From Acinetobacter bohemicus ANC 3994 (GTDB lineage: Bacteria; Pseudomonadota; Gammaproteobacteria; Pseudomonadales; Moraxellaceae), in the NCBI RefSeq assembly GCF_000367925.1, contig NZ_KB849175.1:445046-509045 (forward strand): a stretch of 64,000 nt of DNA, written 5' to 3'. Shown here piece after piece: positions 48,658 to 57,830 of the stretch (positions within the stretch are counted from its first letter, which is position 1; each line of letters opens with the position of its first letter). Under the pieces are notes generated by a model. The model was not told where the DNA came from and searched no databases. It saw nothing but the letters and a program-made list of their open reading frames with translations. A program made the position numbers and the translations under genes.

Positions 48658-49359
48658 ATGATTAAAAAAACATTGGCATTGGCTTTAGCCAGCTTTATTT
48701 CAACCTTAAGTTTGGCCAATGTTGATACGGTCAAGACTAACCTTACGAAACAGCATCCAAACTTGAAGATTGAAAATATTCAAGCCACCGAAATGAAAGG
48801 TATTTATAGTGGTTCGATGGATGGCCAAGTGGTGTATGTTGGTGAAGATACCCAGCATATTTTAATTGGTTCAATGTTTCGTTTAAGTGATCAGAAAAAT
48901 TTAACCAAAGATTTAATGCTCAAGCAAAATAGTATTGATTGGAAAAAATTACCTTTGCAGGATGCGGTCAAAACGGTGCGAGGTAATGGTAAACGCCAGA
49001 TCGCGGTCTTTTCTGATCCAAATTGTCCATATTGTAAACAGCTTGAGACTGAATTAACCAAGCTGAATGATGTCACGATTTATACATTTATTTACCCGAT
49101 TAAAACGCAATCTATTGCTGTTTCAAAACAGGTTTTCTGTGAAAAAGATCCTGCTTTAGCATGGTCAAATTTGATTGCGAAAGGCATTCAACCAAGTTCG
49201 AAAAAAACCTGTGCCAATCCAATTGAGCGTAATTTAACTTTAGGTAAATCATTGGCTTTAAATGGTACACCGGCGATTATTTTCTCTAATGGTTTTAAAA
49301 TGATGGGTGCCTACCCTGCACAAGAAATAGAAAAAATGTGGCAAGAACTAGGTTTGTAG
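48658..49359 (+). CDS. dsbC: Thiol:disulfide interchange protein DsbC
   Basis: A 233-residue periplasmic disulfide isomerase. Signal peptide MIKKTLALALASFISTLSLA, N-terminal dimerisation domain (residues about 21-90), then a thioredoxin domain with active site CPYC (123-126) in VFSDPNCPYCKQ and cis-proline GTPAI. A second cysteine pair (VFCEKD, KKTCANP) matches the structural disulfide of DsbC. Monocistronic, own terminator. Confidence 0.93.
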   Translation: MIKKTLALALASFISTLSLANVDTVKTNLTKQHPNLKIENIQATEMKGIYSGSMDGQVVYVGEDTQHILIGSMFRLSDQKNLTKDLMLKQNSIDWKKLPLQDAVKTVRGNGKRQIAVFSDPNCPYCKQLETELTKLNDVTIYTFIYPIKTQSIAVSKQVFCEKDPALAWSNLIAKGIQPSSKKTCANPIERNLTLGKSLALNGTPAIIFSNGFKMMGAYPAQEIEKMWQELGL

Positions 49360-49386
49360 AATGTCGTGCTTGTTGAAGTAAAGCAT

Positions 49387-49420
49387 AAAAAAGTACCTTA
49401 AAAAAAGGTACTTTTTTATT
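49387..49420. terminator. Bidirectional terminator after dsbC
   Basis: AAAAAAGTACCTT / AAGGTACTTTTTT between converging dsbC and the GlsB-like gene. Confidence 0.9.
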
Positions 49421-49447
49421 TGATGAGTTGCATATTTCAAACTTTTT

Positions 49448-49705
49448 TTAGCCCCCTGATTTTTTCGAAACCAAGTTATAAAGAAAGAGGATAATAATGG
49501 CGCCAATGACTGAGGCAATGAATCCAGCAGCAGAATTGTCACCATAAAGTCCGAGCAAACGCCCACCATAAGTTGCTAATAAAGACCCTGCAATACCCAA
49601 TAAAGCGGTAATCAAAAATCCTGCTTTATCATCGCCTGGATGAATGGCTCGAGCAATTAAACCCGCAATAAAACCGACCACGATAGCAACGATGAGTGAC
49701 CACAT
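49448..49705 (-). CDS. GlsB/YeaQ/YmgE-family membrane protein
   Basis: An 85-residue protein with three hydrophobic segments rich in Gly and Ala: VAIVVGFIAGLIARAIHPG, FLITALLGIAGSLLATYGG and AAGFIASVIGAIIILFLYN. It fits the transglycosylase-associated (PF04226) stress-response family. ATG 49705 has AGGAGA 7 bp upstream; the longer frame to 49762 has no such site. Function in this genus unknown. Confidence 0.85.
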   Translation of the reverse strand: MWSLIVAIVVGFIAGLIARAIHPGDDKAGFLITALLGIAGSLLATYGGRLLGLYGDNSAAGFIASVIGAIIILFLYNLVSKKSGG

Positions 49706-49833
49706 CTGTCTTCTCCTTTTTTTATATACTTTCAATTCGCTTTCATGTTCATAATTAATCATTTATCGAAAATGAAATAGATCAATCATGCTAATAACTG
49801 TTGTTTTTATGTTCGTTCTAAAAATCAGCGCAT

Positions 49834-49858
49834 AAAAAAAGTGGCCTTCGGCCACTTT
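49834..49858 (-). terminator. Intrinsic terminator of hpt
   Basis: AAAGTGGCC-TTCG-GGCCACTTT with a T-run on the minus strand. Confidence 0.9.
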
Positions 49859-49885
49859 AAGTATCTATTGATAACGATTGTGTTC

Positions 49886-50413
49886 TTATAGACCAATTTC
49901 ACCAATAAATGGAATATGGCGATATTTTTGGTCGAAGTCTAAGCCATAACCGACAATAAACTTATCTTCAACTTCAAAGCCTAAAAATTTCACATCAAGT
50001 TCGATTTCACGGCGTGAAGGTTTGCTAATTAAAGTACACAGTTCAATTGAATGAGGATTACGGGTGCTTAAAATTTCCAGCACTTTGCTGAGGGTATTAC
50101 CCGAATCAATAATATCTTCAATAATCAAAACATCTTTGCCGCGAATTTCACCGTCTAAATCTTTTAAAATTTTGACATCACGGGTTGAGGTGGTACCGCC
50201 ACCGTAACTGGATACCGTCATAAAATCGAGTTCATGAGGTTTGCTAATAGTACGGCATAAATCAGCCATGAAAATAACTGAACCGCGAAGTAAACCAATC
50301 AGAACAAGTTCTTTGTCACTATGGGCATAGTGAGCATCAATTTTTGCACCAAGCTCTTTGACTTTAGCGTGAATTTCTTCCGCTGAGATCATTACGCTCA
50401 TATGAACGGTCAT
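49886..50413 (-). CDS. hpt: Hypoxanthine phosphoribosyltransferase
   Basis: A 175-residue purine salvage enzyme making IMP (and GMP) from base and PRPP. The PRPP motif is VLIIEDIIDSGNT, with LIGLLRGSVIFMADL and the flexible-loop SSYGGGTTSTRD before it, and FIVGYGLDFDQKYR at the C-terminus. Length normal. Downstream of guaD on the same strand, with an intrinsic terminator just ahead of its start. Confidence 0.95.
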   Translation of the reverse strand: MTVHMSVMISAEEIHAKVKELGAKIDAHYAHSDKELVLIGLLRGSVIFMADLCRTISKPHELDFMTVSSYGGGTTSTRDVKILKDLDGEIRGKDVLIIEDIIDSGNTLSKVLEILSTRNPHSIELCTLISKPSRREIELDVKFLGFEVEDKFIVGYGLDFDQKYRHIPFIGEIGL

Positions 50414-50443
50414 GGGTAGATACCTAAAAACAAATCAAAAAAT

Positions 50444-50469
50444 AAAAAAGGTGTTGACCAGCAACACCT
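50444..50469 (-). terminator. Intrinsic terminator in the hpt leader
   Basis: On the minus strand GGTGTTGC-TGGT-GCAACACC-type hairpin (AGGTGTTG / CAACACCT) followed by TTTTTATTTTTT, ending about 30 nt before the hpt ATG. It would stop transcripts from guaD, or it acts as an attenuator of hpt. Confidence 0.7.
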
Positions 50470-50534
50470 CAAAAGATGTTCTAATTTTAATACATCTGCT
50501 TAAGAGATGCATCTTTTTTGCGGCTGAAAATGTA

Positions 50535-50609
50535 TCAAGCCTTGAGTTGTGTAGTCTCACGCTTGATTGAGAAAGCACAACTCAGCACGATTAGCAGCAG
50601 CAATATCAT
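50535..50609 (-). CDS. Possible 24-residue hydrophobic peptide
   Basis: ATG 50609 opens MILLLLIVLSCAFSIKRE and ends TTQLKA. One membrane-spanning segment. The ribosome-binding site is poor. It spans an inverted repeat (TGAGTTGTG / CACAACTCA, 50541-50585), so the sequence may instead be structured RNA. Confidence 0.25.
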   Translation of the reverse strand: MILLLLIVLSCAFSIKRETTQLKA

Positions 50610-50634
50610 CTTTTTACTGAATGTTTTTTGAGTT

Positions 50635-51951
50635 TTATGCCTTGATATAAACCGGCTCTCCATAAATATAAGTGGCATGAATATTACGATCATCGCCCAT
50701 GGTCATTAGGGCAAATAAAGCATCTTCTATGCCTTTGGCACGTGTTTGGCGTAGTGCTTGTAAGGCCGTTGCTTTTAAATCTAATACAATAAAATCGGCT
50801 TCTTTACCCAGATTGAAATTGCCCAGTTTATCCGCCAGATCTAAGGCTTTGGCTCCCCCTAAGGTCGCATGATACAAAGATTCAAAAGCAGAAAGTTTAT
50901 CGCCCTGAAGTTGTTGTACTTTGTAGGCTTCATTTAAGGTTTGTAGCTGGTTAAATGACGTGCCTGCCCCAATGTCTGTGCCTAAGCCGACTTTGACTTG
51001 TTTTTCCCATGTTTTTTTCAAAGGAAATAAACCACTGCCTAAGAATAAATTTGAGGTTGGGCAAAAGGCAATTGCTGAATTGGTCTCATGCATACAGTCC
51101 CATTCCGCTTCTTCTAAATGGACACAATGGGCAAATACCGAGCGCTGCCCTGTTAAACCATAATGATGATAAACATCTAAATAGCCTTGTTGTTCAGGGA
51201 ACAATTCTTTAACCCAAGCAATTTCATTTTTGTTTTCGCTTAAGTGGGTATGTACATAGACTTCAGGATATTCAGCTTTTAACTGCCCTGCTTTTGCCAG
51301 TTGCTCAGGAGTCGAGGTCGGTGCGAAACGTGGCGTAATCGCATACAAGTTACGACCTTTGCCATGCCATTTTTCAATCAGTGCTTTAGAGTCGCTATAA
51401 GCACTTTCTGCGGTATCACATAAGTCTTCGGGGGCATGACGATCCATCATCACCTTCCCTGCAATTAAACGCATCTGATGTTGTTCTGCCGCTTCAAATA
51501 ATGCATCCACCGATTCAGCATGTACGCTACAAAAAACTAAAGCAGTGGTCGTGCCATTTTTTAGCAATTCTTGCACAAAAAATTGGGCGATTTGGTCGGC
51601 ATAAGCTTTGTCTTTAAATTGTAATTCGGTTGGAAAGGTATAGGTGTTCAGCCATTCCAGCAGTTGCTCGCCATAAGCGCCGACCATTTCAGTTTGCGGG
51701 AAATGAATATGGGTATCAATAAAACCCGGTACAATCAGTTGCTCAGGATAATGCTCAAATGGCATATCTTCATTCAGCAAATGCTGCCCATCTTGCCATG
51801 TGCCAAACCAGGTGATTTTCCCTGCTGTGGTGATGACTAAACCATCTTCAAGGTAACGAATGGCTTGAGGAATATCTGCTGCTTGAGAAACCGTGTGTTG
51901 AATATCAAGAAAGCGACCACGAACGGCGCGTTGAGCCTGAATGGGAGACAT
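50635..51951 (-). CDS. guaD: Guanine deaminase
   Basis: A 438-residue amidohydrolase converting guanine to xanthine. Metal ligands: PGFIDTHIHFPQ, HTHLSE, FAHCVHL and GLGTDIGAGTSF. CPTSNLFLGSGLF is specific to guanine deaminases. ATG 51951 begins MSPIQAQRAVRG. It shares its strand with hpt, suggesting joint roles in guanine/hypoxanthine salvage, but a terminator lies between. Confidence 0.93.
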   Translation of the reverse strand: MSPIQAQRAVRGRFLDIQHTVSQAADIPQAIRYLEDGLVITTAGKITWFGTWQDGQHLLNEDMPFEHYPEQLIVPGFIDTHIHFPQTEMVGAYGEQLLEWLNTYTFPTELQFKDKAYADQIAQFFVQELLKNGTTTALVFCSVHAESVDALFEAAEQHQMRLIAGKVMMDRHAPEDLCDTAESAYSDSKALIEKWHGKGRNLYAITPRFAPTSTPEQLAKAGQLKAEYPEVYVHTHLSENKNEIAWVKELFPEQQGYLDVYHHYGLTGQRSVFAHCVHLEEAEWDCMHETNSAIAFCPTSNLFLGSGLFPLKKTWEKQVKVGLGTDIGAGTSFNQLQTLNEAYKVQQLQGDKLSAFESLYHATLGGAKALDLADKLGNFNLGKEADFIVLDLKATALQALRQTRAKGIEDALFALMTMGDDRNIHATYIYGEPVYIKA

Positions 51952-52052
51952 ACAATAACCTTTAACGTGTAATTTTTTCGATTGATTGTACCTGAAATTA
52001 TTCTATGTTCAGGCCTATTGAATGTCGATTGTGATGAGATCTTAAGGAGAAA

Positions 52053-52628
52053 ATGATGCACTTGGCTGAAAACTATCAAAATATGCTGAAGAAAAATCTT
52101 TTCAAGCATCGGGAGCTTTATGCCAGATTACTTTTTTTACGAGAAGTGAAACCCGAGGCATTTTACAGTGCAGGTGTGATTCGCAATCTTATTTGGTCTG
52201 TCGCGCATGATCAGCACTACGCGCTTTCACGGACTGAAATTGATGTGATTTTTTATGATACAGAAGATGAGTCTGGTTTTGAACAGCGGCATTTGGCTGA
52301 AATTTTAAAGCAGAAGTTTCCTGAAAATGACTGGGATGTCGTCAATCAGGCATCGGTTCACCAATGGTATACCACAGAAGATGGCGCATCGATTCCGCCA
52401 TTGCAATCGATTCAACATGCACTGTCTTTATGGCCGGAAACGGCGACGGCAGTTGCGGTACGCTTATTGGAAAATAATACGCTTGAGATTATTGCACCCT
52501 TTGGTTTGGATGATTTATTTGAGTTAAAGCTAAGATGGAATGCCGCGTTGGTCAGTCATGATGTTTTTATGCAAAGAATGGAAGAAAAGCAGTTTTTGCA
52601 GAAATGGAACAAATTAAGCTTACTGTGA
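52053..52628 (+). CDS. Nucleotidyltransferase-like protein (COG3575/DUF925)
   Basis: A 191-residue protein of the family annotated as nucleotidyltransferase-like. YSAGVIRNLIWSVAHD and TEIDVIFYDTED carry the Asp pair expected at the metal site, and HQWYTTEDGASIPPLQSIQHAL follows. Substrate unknown. ATG 52053 or the adjacent 52056; AAGGAG lies upstream. Divergent from guaD, convergent with the Alx gene. Confidence 0.8.
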   Translation: MMHLAENYQNMLKKNLFKHRELYARLLFLREVKPEAFYSAGVIRNLIWSVAHDQHYALSRTEIDVIFYDTEDESGFEQRHLAEILKQKFPENDWDVVNQASVHQWYTTEDGASIPPLQSIQHALSLWPETATAVAVRLLENNTLEIIAPFGLDDLFELKLRWNAALVSHDVFMQRMEEKQFLQKWNKLSLL

Positions 52629-52718
52629 TGAATAAGTCTTAGTGCATTTCTATATATGTTTGTGCATCGAAAAGCTGTGGATGGCATTTTTTGTATTTGC
52701 TGTTTTATTTTTGCGGTA

Positions 52719-52750
52719 AAAAAGCCCTCCACGTTGGGAAGGCTTTTATG
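52719..52750. terminator. Terminator between converging genes
   Basis: AAAAAGCCCTCC / GGGAAGGCTTTT imperfect hairpin between the nucleotidyltransferase-like gene and the Alx/TerC gene. Confidence 0.6.
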
Positions 52751-52762
52751 GTTAGCAAAACA

Positions 52763-53722
52763 TTAAGACTGTGATTCTTGTTTCTTGTTATAGCGAATGG
52801 ATAACCAAGCGGTAATGGCTAAAGTGATGACAATAAAGCCAAGTGAAATCCAAATTGGCATATGGAATACGTCTAGCATCAACATTTTGAAACCAATAAA
52901 CAGCAAGATCAGCCCTAGACCGTAGGGTAAATAGTGCATCTTGGATGCAGACCCAGCCAGCAAGAAAAACATTGCGCGTAAACCTAAAATCGCCATTAAG
53001 TTTGCGGTTAAAACAATAAAGGGATCACTGGTGACTGCAAATATCGCAGGAATAGAGTCGACGGCAAAAATGACATCCGATGCTTCAACCAAAATTAGAA
53101 CCAGAAATAACGGTGTTGCCCACAACAGACCATTCTGACGAACAAAGAACTTATCCCCTTCTAGCTTAGGTGTGATACGTATGTGCTTACGCAACCACTT
53201 TAAGATTGCCATATCTTCAATATTCGGGTCTTCTTCATGTCCTTTTAAGAACTTAAAGCCGGTGTAAACCAAGAATGCACCGAAAATATAAAGCACCCAT
53301 GAGAACTCTTGTACGAACCATGCACCAATAAAAATAAAGATCGTTCTGAGAACAATGGCGCCAAGTACACCATAAAGTAGAATTTTACGCTGTAAAGCAG
53401 GTGGAATAGCGAAGGCAGCAAAAATCATTAACCAGACAAAGACGTTATCAATCGCAAGAGATTTCTCTAATAGATAACCAGCAAAGTATTCCATGACTTT
53501 GGTATTTGCGATAGCGACGCCAGCGGTTTGTTGCAGGTAAAGCCATAAGCCACCACCAAATAAAATGGCGACAGAAACCCACGCCATACTCCAGTACGCT
53601 GCGGTTCTAATTTTGACTTCTTGACCTTGTTTTTGTTTAAAGCCTAAAAAGTCGACGGTGAGCATGACGGCAACTAAACCGAAGAATGCTAAATACAGCC
53701 ATAAATTGCCAATTGTTTCCAT
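52763..53722 (-). CDS. alx: TerC/Alx-family manganese exporter-like membrane protein
   Basis: A 319-residue inner membrane protein with about nine helices. The paired acidic motifs LEKSLAIDNVFVWLMIF and LVEASDVIFAVDSIPAIFA are the TerC/Alx signature. ATG 53722 has GGAGG 7 bp upstream; the ATG at 53737 would place the site inside the gene. It is headed by a yybP-ykoY manganese riboswitch, as E. coli alx is, which supports a role in manganese export or metalation of exoenzymes. Confidence 0.9.
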   Translation of the reverse strand: METIGNLWLYLAFFGLVAVMLTVDFLGFKQKQGQEVKIRTAAYWSMAWVSVAILFGGGLWLYLQQTAGVAIANTKVMEYFAGYLLEKSLAIDNVFVWLMIFAAFAIPPALQRKILLYGVLGAIVLRTIFIFIGAWFVQEFSWVLYIFGAFLVYTGFKFLKGHEEDPNIEDMAILKWLRKHIRITPKLEGDKFFVRQNGLLWATPLFLVLILVEASDVIFAVDSIPAIFAVTSDPFIVLTANLMAILGLRAMFFLLAGSASKMHYLPYGLGLILLFIGFKMLMLDVFHMPIWISLGFIVITLAITAWLSIRYNKKQESQS

Positions 53723-53752
53723 GTGAATCCTCCACATCTAACAACCGGCCAT

Positions 53753-53952
53753 AAAAAAACCTTGACCTGTTGCCAGATGATATAAACATCTGTGTCAACA
53801 TGATCAAGGTCTTGCCTACATCTAAATACCAATGTTTGGTTATTTCAGATGCTCAGATACCGACTTTTTGCAAAGTGTAATGACGATATTCTGACACGTC
53901 AGTCATTTAAAAAGCTCAAATGGCTGACGTTTGGAGGAGGCTACTCCCCTTG
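53753..53952 (-). promoter_or_regulatory. yybP-ykoY manganese riboswitch with terminator
   Basis: On the minus strand the aptamer opens CAAGGGGAGTAGCC (53939-53952), the diagnostic box of this class, followed by helices including ACGTCAG / CTGACGT. The closing strand GACCTTG (53805-53811 region) can pair either with CAAGG at the aptamer's 5' end or with TCAAGGT, forming a long terminator (53753-53810) with T7. Mn binding would favour the aptamer and let transcription reach alx. Confidence 0.88.
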
Positions 53953-54039
53953 TTCAACATAATTTAGTTTTGGATCAAATCCAAATATGGCTGAAGAATC
54001 GCATATTTATGGTCATTGTGCAAATTTTATCTGTAGCCG

Positions 54040-55233
54040 TTACAGTTTTATGAAGTCTTTGCGCTGTACTAACACTAACGCCAAAACCATGCCGAAAACC
54101 GCGACTAAGCCCCCCACGAAGCCAATATGACTTAAGCCATAACGTGCGGTAACCCATCCACCCAATAATGCACCACCTCCAATGCCGACATTATAAAGAC
54201 CTGAATAAATGGCTATGGCGACATCAGTTGCATCTGAAGCAAGGTTGAGCGTTTTAGCTTGTAGGGCTAGGCTCAAGCCAATAATGCCCATCCCCCAAAA
54301 TAAGCTGAGCATATTTAAGCTAATGAGGTCTTGTGCCAGAGGCAGTAACAGCAACATAGAAATTGCTAAACATAGACTGCTGAAAGGAATCGCAACTTTA
54401 GGATAACGTGCACCAAATTTGCCAAATAAATAAGAACCTAAGAAACCTGCGGCACCATAAATCAGCAATAAAGTGGTGGTTTGTGCTGAACTAAAATGTG
54501 CAATATTTAGGGTAAAGGGTTCGATATAACTATAAGCGGTAAATTGCGCGCTAATCATGATGATGGTCAATGCAAAGACCAACATCAAGCTGGGGTGCTT
54601 AAATAGGATGGCAATACTTTGAAATGAACCTGAATTAATACTGGGCAGCTTAGGTAGCATTTTTGCCAAGGTCAAACAAACCAGTGCTGCGCCAATAGCA
54701 ATTAAAGCAAAGGTATTGCGCCAACCATAGGCTTCACCAATCATGCGACCGAAAGGAATACCCAAAACCATGGCTAAAGCTGTCCCTGTTGCCAACAAAC
54801 CCAAGGCTTGAAATTCTTTGCCCTTGGGTGCGATTCGAACAGCCAGCGAGGCGGTGATTGACCAGAACAGTGCATGAGAAAATGCAATACCAATACGACT
54901 GGCGATGAGCATATTAAAATTCCATGCAAAATATGACAGCATGTGACAGGCAATAAACACCACAAATAATGCGATTAACAAGAAGCGTCGTTCAATATTT
55001 TTGGTCATTAACATTATGGGCAATGAAATCAGTGCAACCACCCATGCATAAATGGTAATCATGATGCCGACATCTGTGGCCGGCATATTAAAGCTCTGAC
55101 CAATATCACTCAGCAATGCCACAGGAATAAATTCAGTGGTATTAAAAATAAAGGCAGCAAAAGCAAGGGTAATGACACAAATCCATTGGCGTGATGGATT
55201 GGGAGATGTTGTTTCTGAAGATGACATTGACAT
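54040..55233 (-). CDS. sotB: Sugar efflux MFS transporter SotB
   Basis: A 397-residue 12-helix MFS exporter. AAFIFNTTEFIPVALLSDIG, VGIMITIYAWVVALISLP, SRIGIAFSHALFWSITASLA and ATGTALAMVLGIPFGR closely follow E. coli SotB (YdeA), which exports arabinose and IPTG-like sugars. No other sugar genes are nearby. Its stop is about 90 bp from the riboswitch start of alx. Confidence 0.88.
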   Translation of the reverse strand: MSMSSSETTSPNPSRQWICVITLAFAAFIFNTTEFIPVALLSDIGQSFNMPATDVGIMITIYAWVVALISLPIMLMTKNIERRFLLIALFVVFIACHMLSYFAWNFNMLIASRIGIAFSHALFWSITASLAVRIAPKGKEFQALGLLATGTALAMVLGIPFGRMIGEAYGWRNTFALIAIGAALVCLTLAKMLPKLPSINSGSFQSIAILFKHPSLMLVFALTIIMISAQFTAYSYIEPFTLNIAHFSSAQTTTLLLIYGAAGFLGSYLFGKFGARYPKVAIPFSSLCLAISMLLLLPLAQDLISLNMLSLFWGMGIIGLSLALQAKTLNLASDATDVAIAIYSGLYNVGIGGGALLGGWVTARYGLSHIGFVGGLVAVFGMVLALVLVQRKDFIKL

Positions 55234-55775
55234 AAGTCAGGAAATTTAAATAAGCAGCGTTAAATTTTAAGCTTAAGTTGCAGGCGTGTTAAGCTAAAAT
55301 GTAGTGGAAAAGTAATGCTAAAAATAGTTAACAGATGATCATTAGAATATTGCTTAGTTAATTTTTCTACTGAATTGATTGCTTATTTAAATGGGTTTTT
55401 TAACTTTTCTTTGTAAATTGACAATACGAGGGCGAGTGCAATACAAAACAAAAAAATGATCGCAATTAAATTAAGATCCATAAGCGCTAGTCTATAAAAT
55501 TTACTGACCAATCTAAAGGTTTAAGATTTTGTTTTATATCCCTTTAATTGGGTATTTGTGATTAATTATACTCATATAAGTGACGTTGTATGGAGAATGA
55601 ATTGGTTTTTACTGATTATATGGGTTTGATTTTTATTGTGAAAATAAAAATATAATGACTTTATCCTTTGAGCAAATCTGTATTCGACAAAGATCCTACT
55701 ATGCATGCTGTTTTATTTCGGTAAGATATGTTTTGAAGTATTAATAATTTAGAAACGAATAATTTAGAGGGTGTT
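55234..55775. other. Gap between sotB and GNAT gene
   Basis: About 540 bp, AT-rich. The only candidate coding content is a 32-residue minus-strand frame at 55383-55481. The promoters of sotB and the GNAT gene must lie here. No repeat or RNA structure seen. Confidence 0.5.
55383..55481 (-). CDS. Possible 32-residue single-pass membrane protein
   Basis: ATG 55481 encodes MDLNLIAIIFLFCIALALV, then LSIYKEKLKNPFK: a hydrophobic helix with a positively charged C-terminal tail, typical of small bacterial membrane proteins. No clear ribosome-binding site, so only moderate support. Confidence 0.35.
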   Translation of the reverse strand: MDLNLIAIIFLFCIALALVLSIYKEKLKNPFK

Positions 55776-56060
55776 ATGCAATTTCAACATACAGATAACA
55801 AGCAAAAAGGTGAATTTTTTTTAGATGATGCTCAAGGCCAGCGCATTGCAGAAATTAGCTATGTGTGGCGTAGTGAAGATATTATTGTTGCCGATCATAC
55901 TTGGGTGGATGATTCTTTGCGTGGGCAAGGTGCTGCGCGAAAGTTATTGGATGTTTTGGTTGAATTTGCACGTGAAAAGCAGTTAAAGATTGTACCGACT
56001 TGTTCTTATGTGGATACGATGTTTAAGCGTGATCAGAGTCTGGTGGATGTGGCTGCTTAA
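55776..56060 (+). CDS. GNAT-type N-acetyltransferase (YjdJ/COG2388)
   Basis: A 94-residue minimal acetyltransferase. ISYVWRSEDIIVADHTWVDD and the acetyl-CoA loop RGQGAARKLLDVLVEFARE are present, followed by LKIVPTCSYV. GAGGG precedes the ATG. Target unknown; the family is widely conserved and probably acts on small molecules or proteins in the cytoplasm. Confidence 0.88.
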   Translation: MQFQHTDNKQKGEFFLDDAQGQRIAEISYVWRSEDIIVADHTWVDDSLRGQGAARKLLDVLVEFAREKQLKIVPTCSYVDTMFKRDQSLVDVAA

Positions 56061-56157
56061 TCTATTTTTCGCATAAACAATAAATAGCTTAAAACAGTTT
56101 TCCTCAGATAGGAGTGACTACTTTTATGCGAATGACACACTAACAAGAATTAAAAAC

Positions 56158-56193
56158 TAAAAAGCCAATTCATATGTGTGAATTGGCTTTTTA
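56158..56193. terminator. Bidirectional terminator
   Basis: AAAAAGCCAATTCA / TGAATTGGCTTTTT between the GNAT gene and mpl. Confidence 0.9.
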
Positions 56194-56211
56194 GAATTAC
56201 AGCGCTGAATT

Positions 56212-57576
56212 TTAAGCTTGTAATGCAGCAATCAATTTCTGATGTAACCCGCCAAAACCGCCATTCGACATAATCACCACAGCATCGCCCTCACCTGCCT
56301 GACTGACCACTGTTTGAATAATATCTTCCAGTGAGCGAGCAACTACCGCTTTATTTGAAGCCGCTTCAATGACGGGTTGTAAATCCCAGTCCAGACCTTC
56401 AGGTTGATACCAAATCACTTCATCGGCCAAACGTGCAGAATGGGCTAAACCGTCTTTATGACTGCCCATACGCATGGTGTTGGAACGTGGTTCAATAATT
56501 GCCCACAGTTTACGTTCAGCAAGGCGTTTACGTGCGCCGTCTAAAGTGGTTTCAATGGCTGTTGGATGATGCGCAAAGTCGTCATACACTTCAATGCCAC
56601 GCACTGTACCCAACAATTCCATACGGCGTTTTACACCGCCAAAATTTGATAATGCTGCACAAGCGGTTTCAATCGAAACACCGACATGCTCAGCAGCGGC
56701 AATGGTTGCCAAAGCATTGGCAACGCTGTGCTGCCCTGTCATATTCCATGTAACGATGCCTTTGACCACACCATTTTCTAATACTTTAAAATGTGAACCA
56801 TCAGCAGAAAGTTGTTCCGCAGAAAGCACTGCTTTGGCATTGGCTTCTAAACTGGTTCGAACCACAGGCGTCCAACAGCCCATTTGCAAAACTTCATCAA
56901 TATTGCTTTCAGTAATCGGGGCAATAATGCGACCTTCACTTGGAATGGTACGGACTAAATGATGGAATTGTTTTTGAATGGCAGCCAAGTCATCAAAAAT
57001 GTCGGCATGGTCAAATTCAAGGTTATTTAGAATCGCTGTTTTAGGATGGTAATGCACAAACTTAGAACGCTTGTCGAAGAATGCAGAATCATATTCATCA
57101 GCTTCGACACAGAAGTATTTACCGCCACCCAAACGTGCACTTTCGCTAAAACCTAAAGGTACACCACCAATCAAGAACCCTGGATTTAAACCCGCTTGAT
57201 CCAGTACCCAAGCCAGCATGGTTGTGGTTGTGGTTTTACCGTGAGTGCCTGCAACCCCTAAAACGTGTTTGCCTTGTAAAACATGATCGGCAAGGAATTG
57301 TGGGCCTGAAATATACGGTAAGCCTTCATTGAGCATATATTCAATCGCATCAATGCCACGTTTCATCGCATTGCCAACAATCACCAAATCAGGATGGGGG
57401 TGTAAATGGCTGCGGTCATAACCTTGCATTAAAGTAATGCCTGCATTTTCAAGTTGGGTCGACATCGGTGGATAGACATTTGCATCTGAACCCGTCACTT
57501 TATGACCCAAGTCACGCGCTAACAGCGCCAGTGAACCCATAAATGTGCCACAGATACCCAAAATATGCAGATGCAT
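56212..57576 (-). CDS. mpl: UDP-MurNAc:L-Ala-gamma-D-Glu-mDAP ligase
   Basis: A 454-residue Mur ligase that reattaches recycled murein tripeptide to UDP-MurNAc. N-terminal HILGICGTFMGSLALLARDLG, ATP loop VLGVAGTHGKTTTTTM, FDHADIFDDLAAIQKQFHHL (specific to Mpl) and the C-terminal domain with YDDFAHHPTAIE and EPRSNTMRMG. ATG 57576 begins MHLHILG and has GGAG upstream; the 11-codon extension is not conserved. Works with anmK and lytic transglycosylases in this window in murein recycling. Confidence 0.95.
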   Translation of the reverse strand: MHLHILGICGTFMGSLALLARDLGHKVTGSDANVYPPMSTQLENAGITLMQGYDRSHLHPHPDLVIVGNAMKRGIDAIEYMLNEGLPYISGPQFLADHVLQGKHVLGVAGTHGKTTTTTMLAWVLDQAGLNPGFLIGGVPLGFSESARLGGGKYFCVEADEYDSAFFDKRSKFVHYHPKTAILNNLEFDHADIFDDLAAIQKQFHHLVRTIPSEGRIIAPITESNIDEVLQMGCWTPVVRTSLEANAKAVLSAEQLSADGSHFKVLENGVVKGIVTWNMTGQHSVANALATIAAAEHVGVSIETACAALSNFGGVKRRMELLGTVRGIEVYDDFAHHPTAIETTLDGARKRLAERKLWAIIEPRSNTMRMGSHKDGLAHSARLADEVIWYQPEGLDWDLQPVIEAASNKAVVARSLEDIIQTVVSQAGEGDAVVIMSNGGFGGLHQKLIAALQA

Positions 57577-57830
57577 ACACTTAACTCCGCTGTGTTTTAG
57601 ACACATCACTTTTTTATTGTGCTGTTGTCGTGATTAATTTGATTTGAAAGCAACGATAGCAAGGGTTTCACTGAAAAGATAGTTTTTCTTGTATCTATTC
57701 ATGGGATTGTAGGATGGGTTTTATCGTGTCGTTCGATGCATGTTGTCGGGAAGAAAAATCAGCATTTAAATGACATGATTTTTTATTTAAAAACCGTAAA
57801 ATATTCACGAGTGTTCCAGATAAATTCAGC

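Noticed and set aside
53975..54157. 60-codon minus-strand frame
   Set aside because: It overlaps the end of sotB in another frame and has no start signal.
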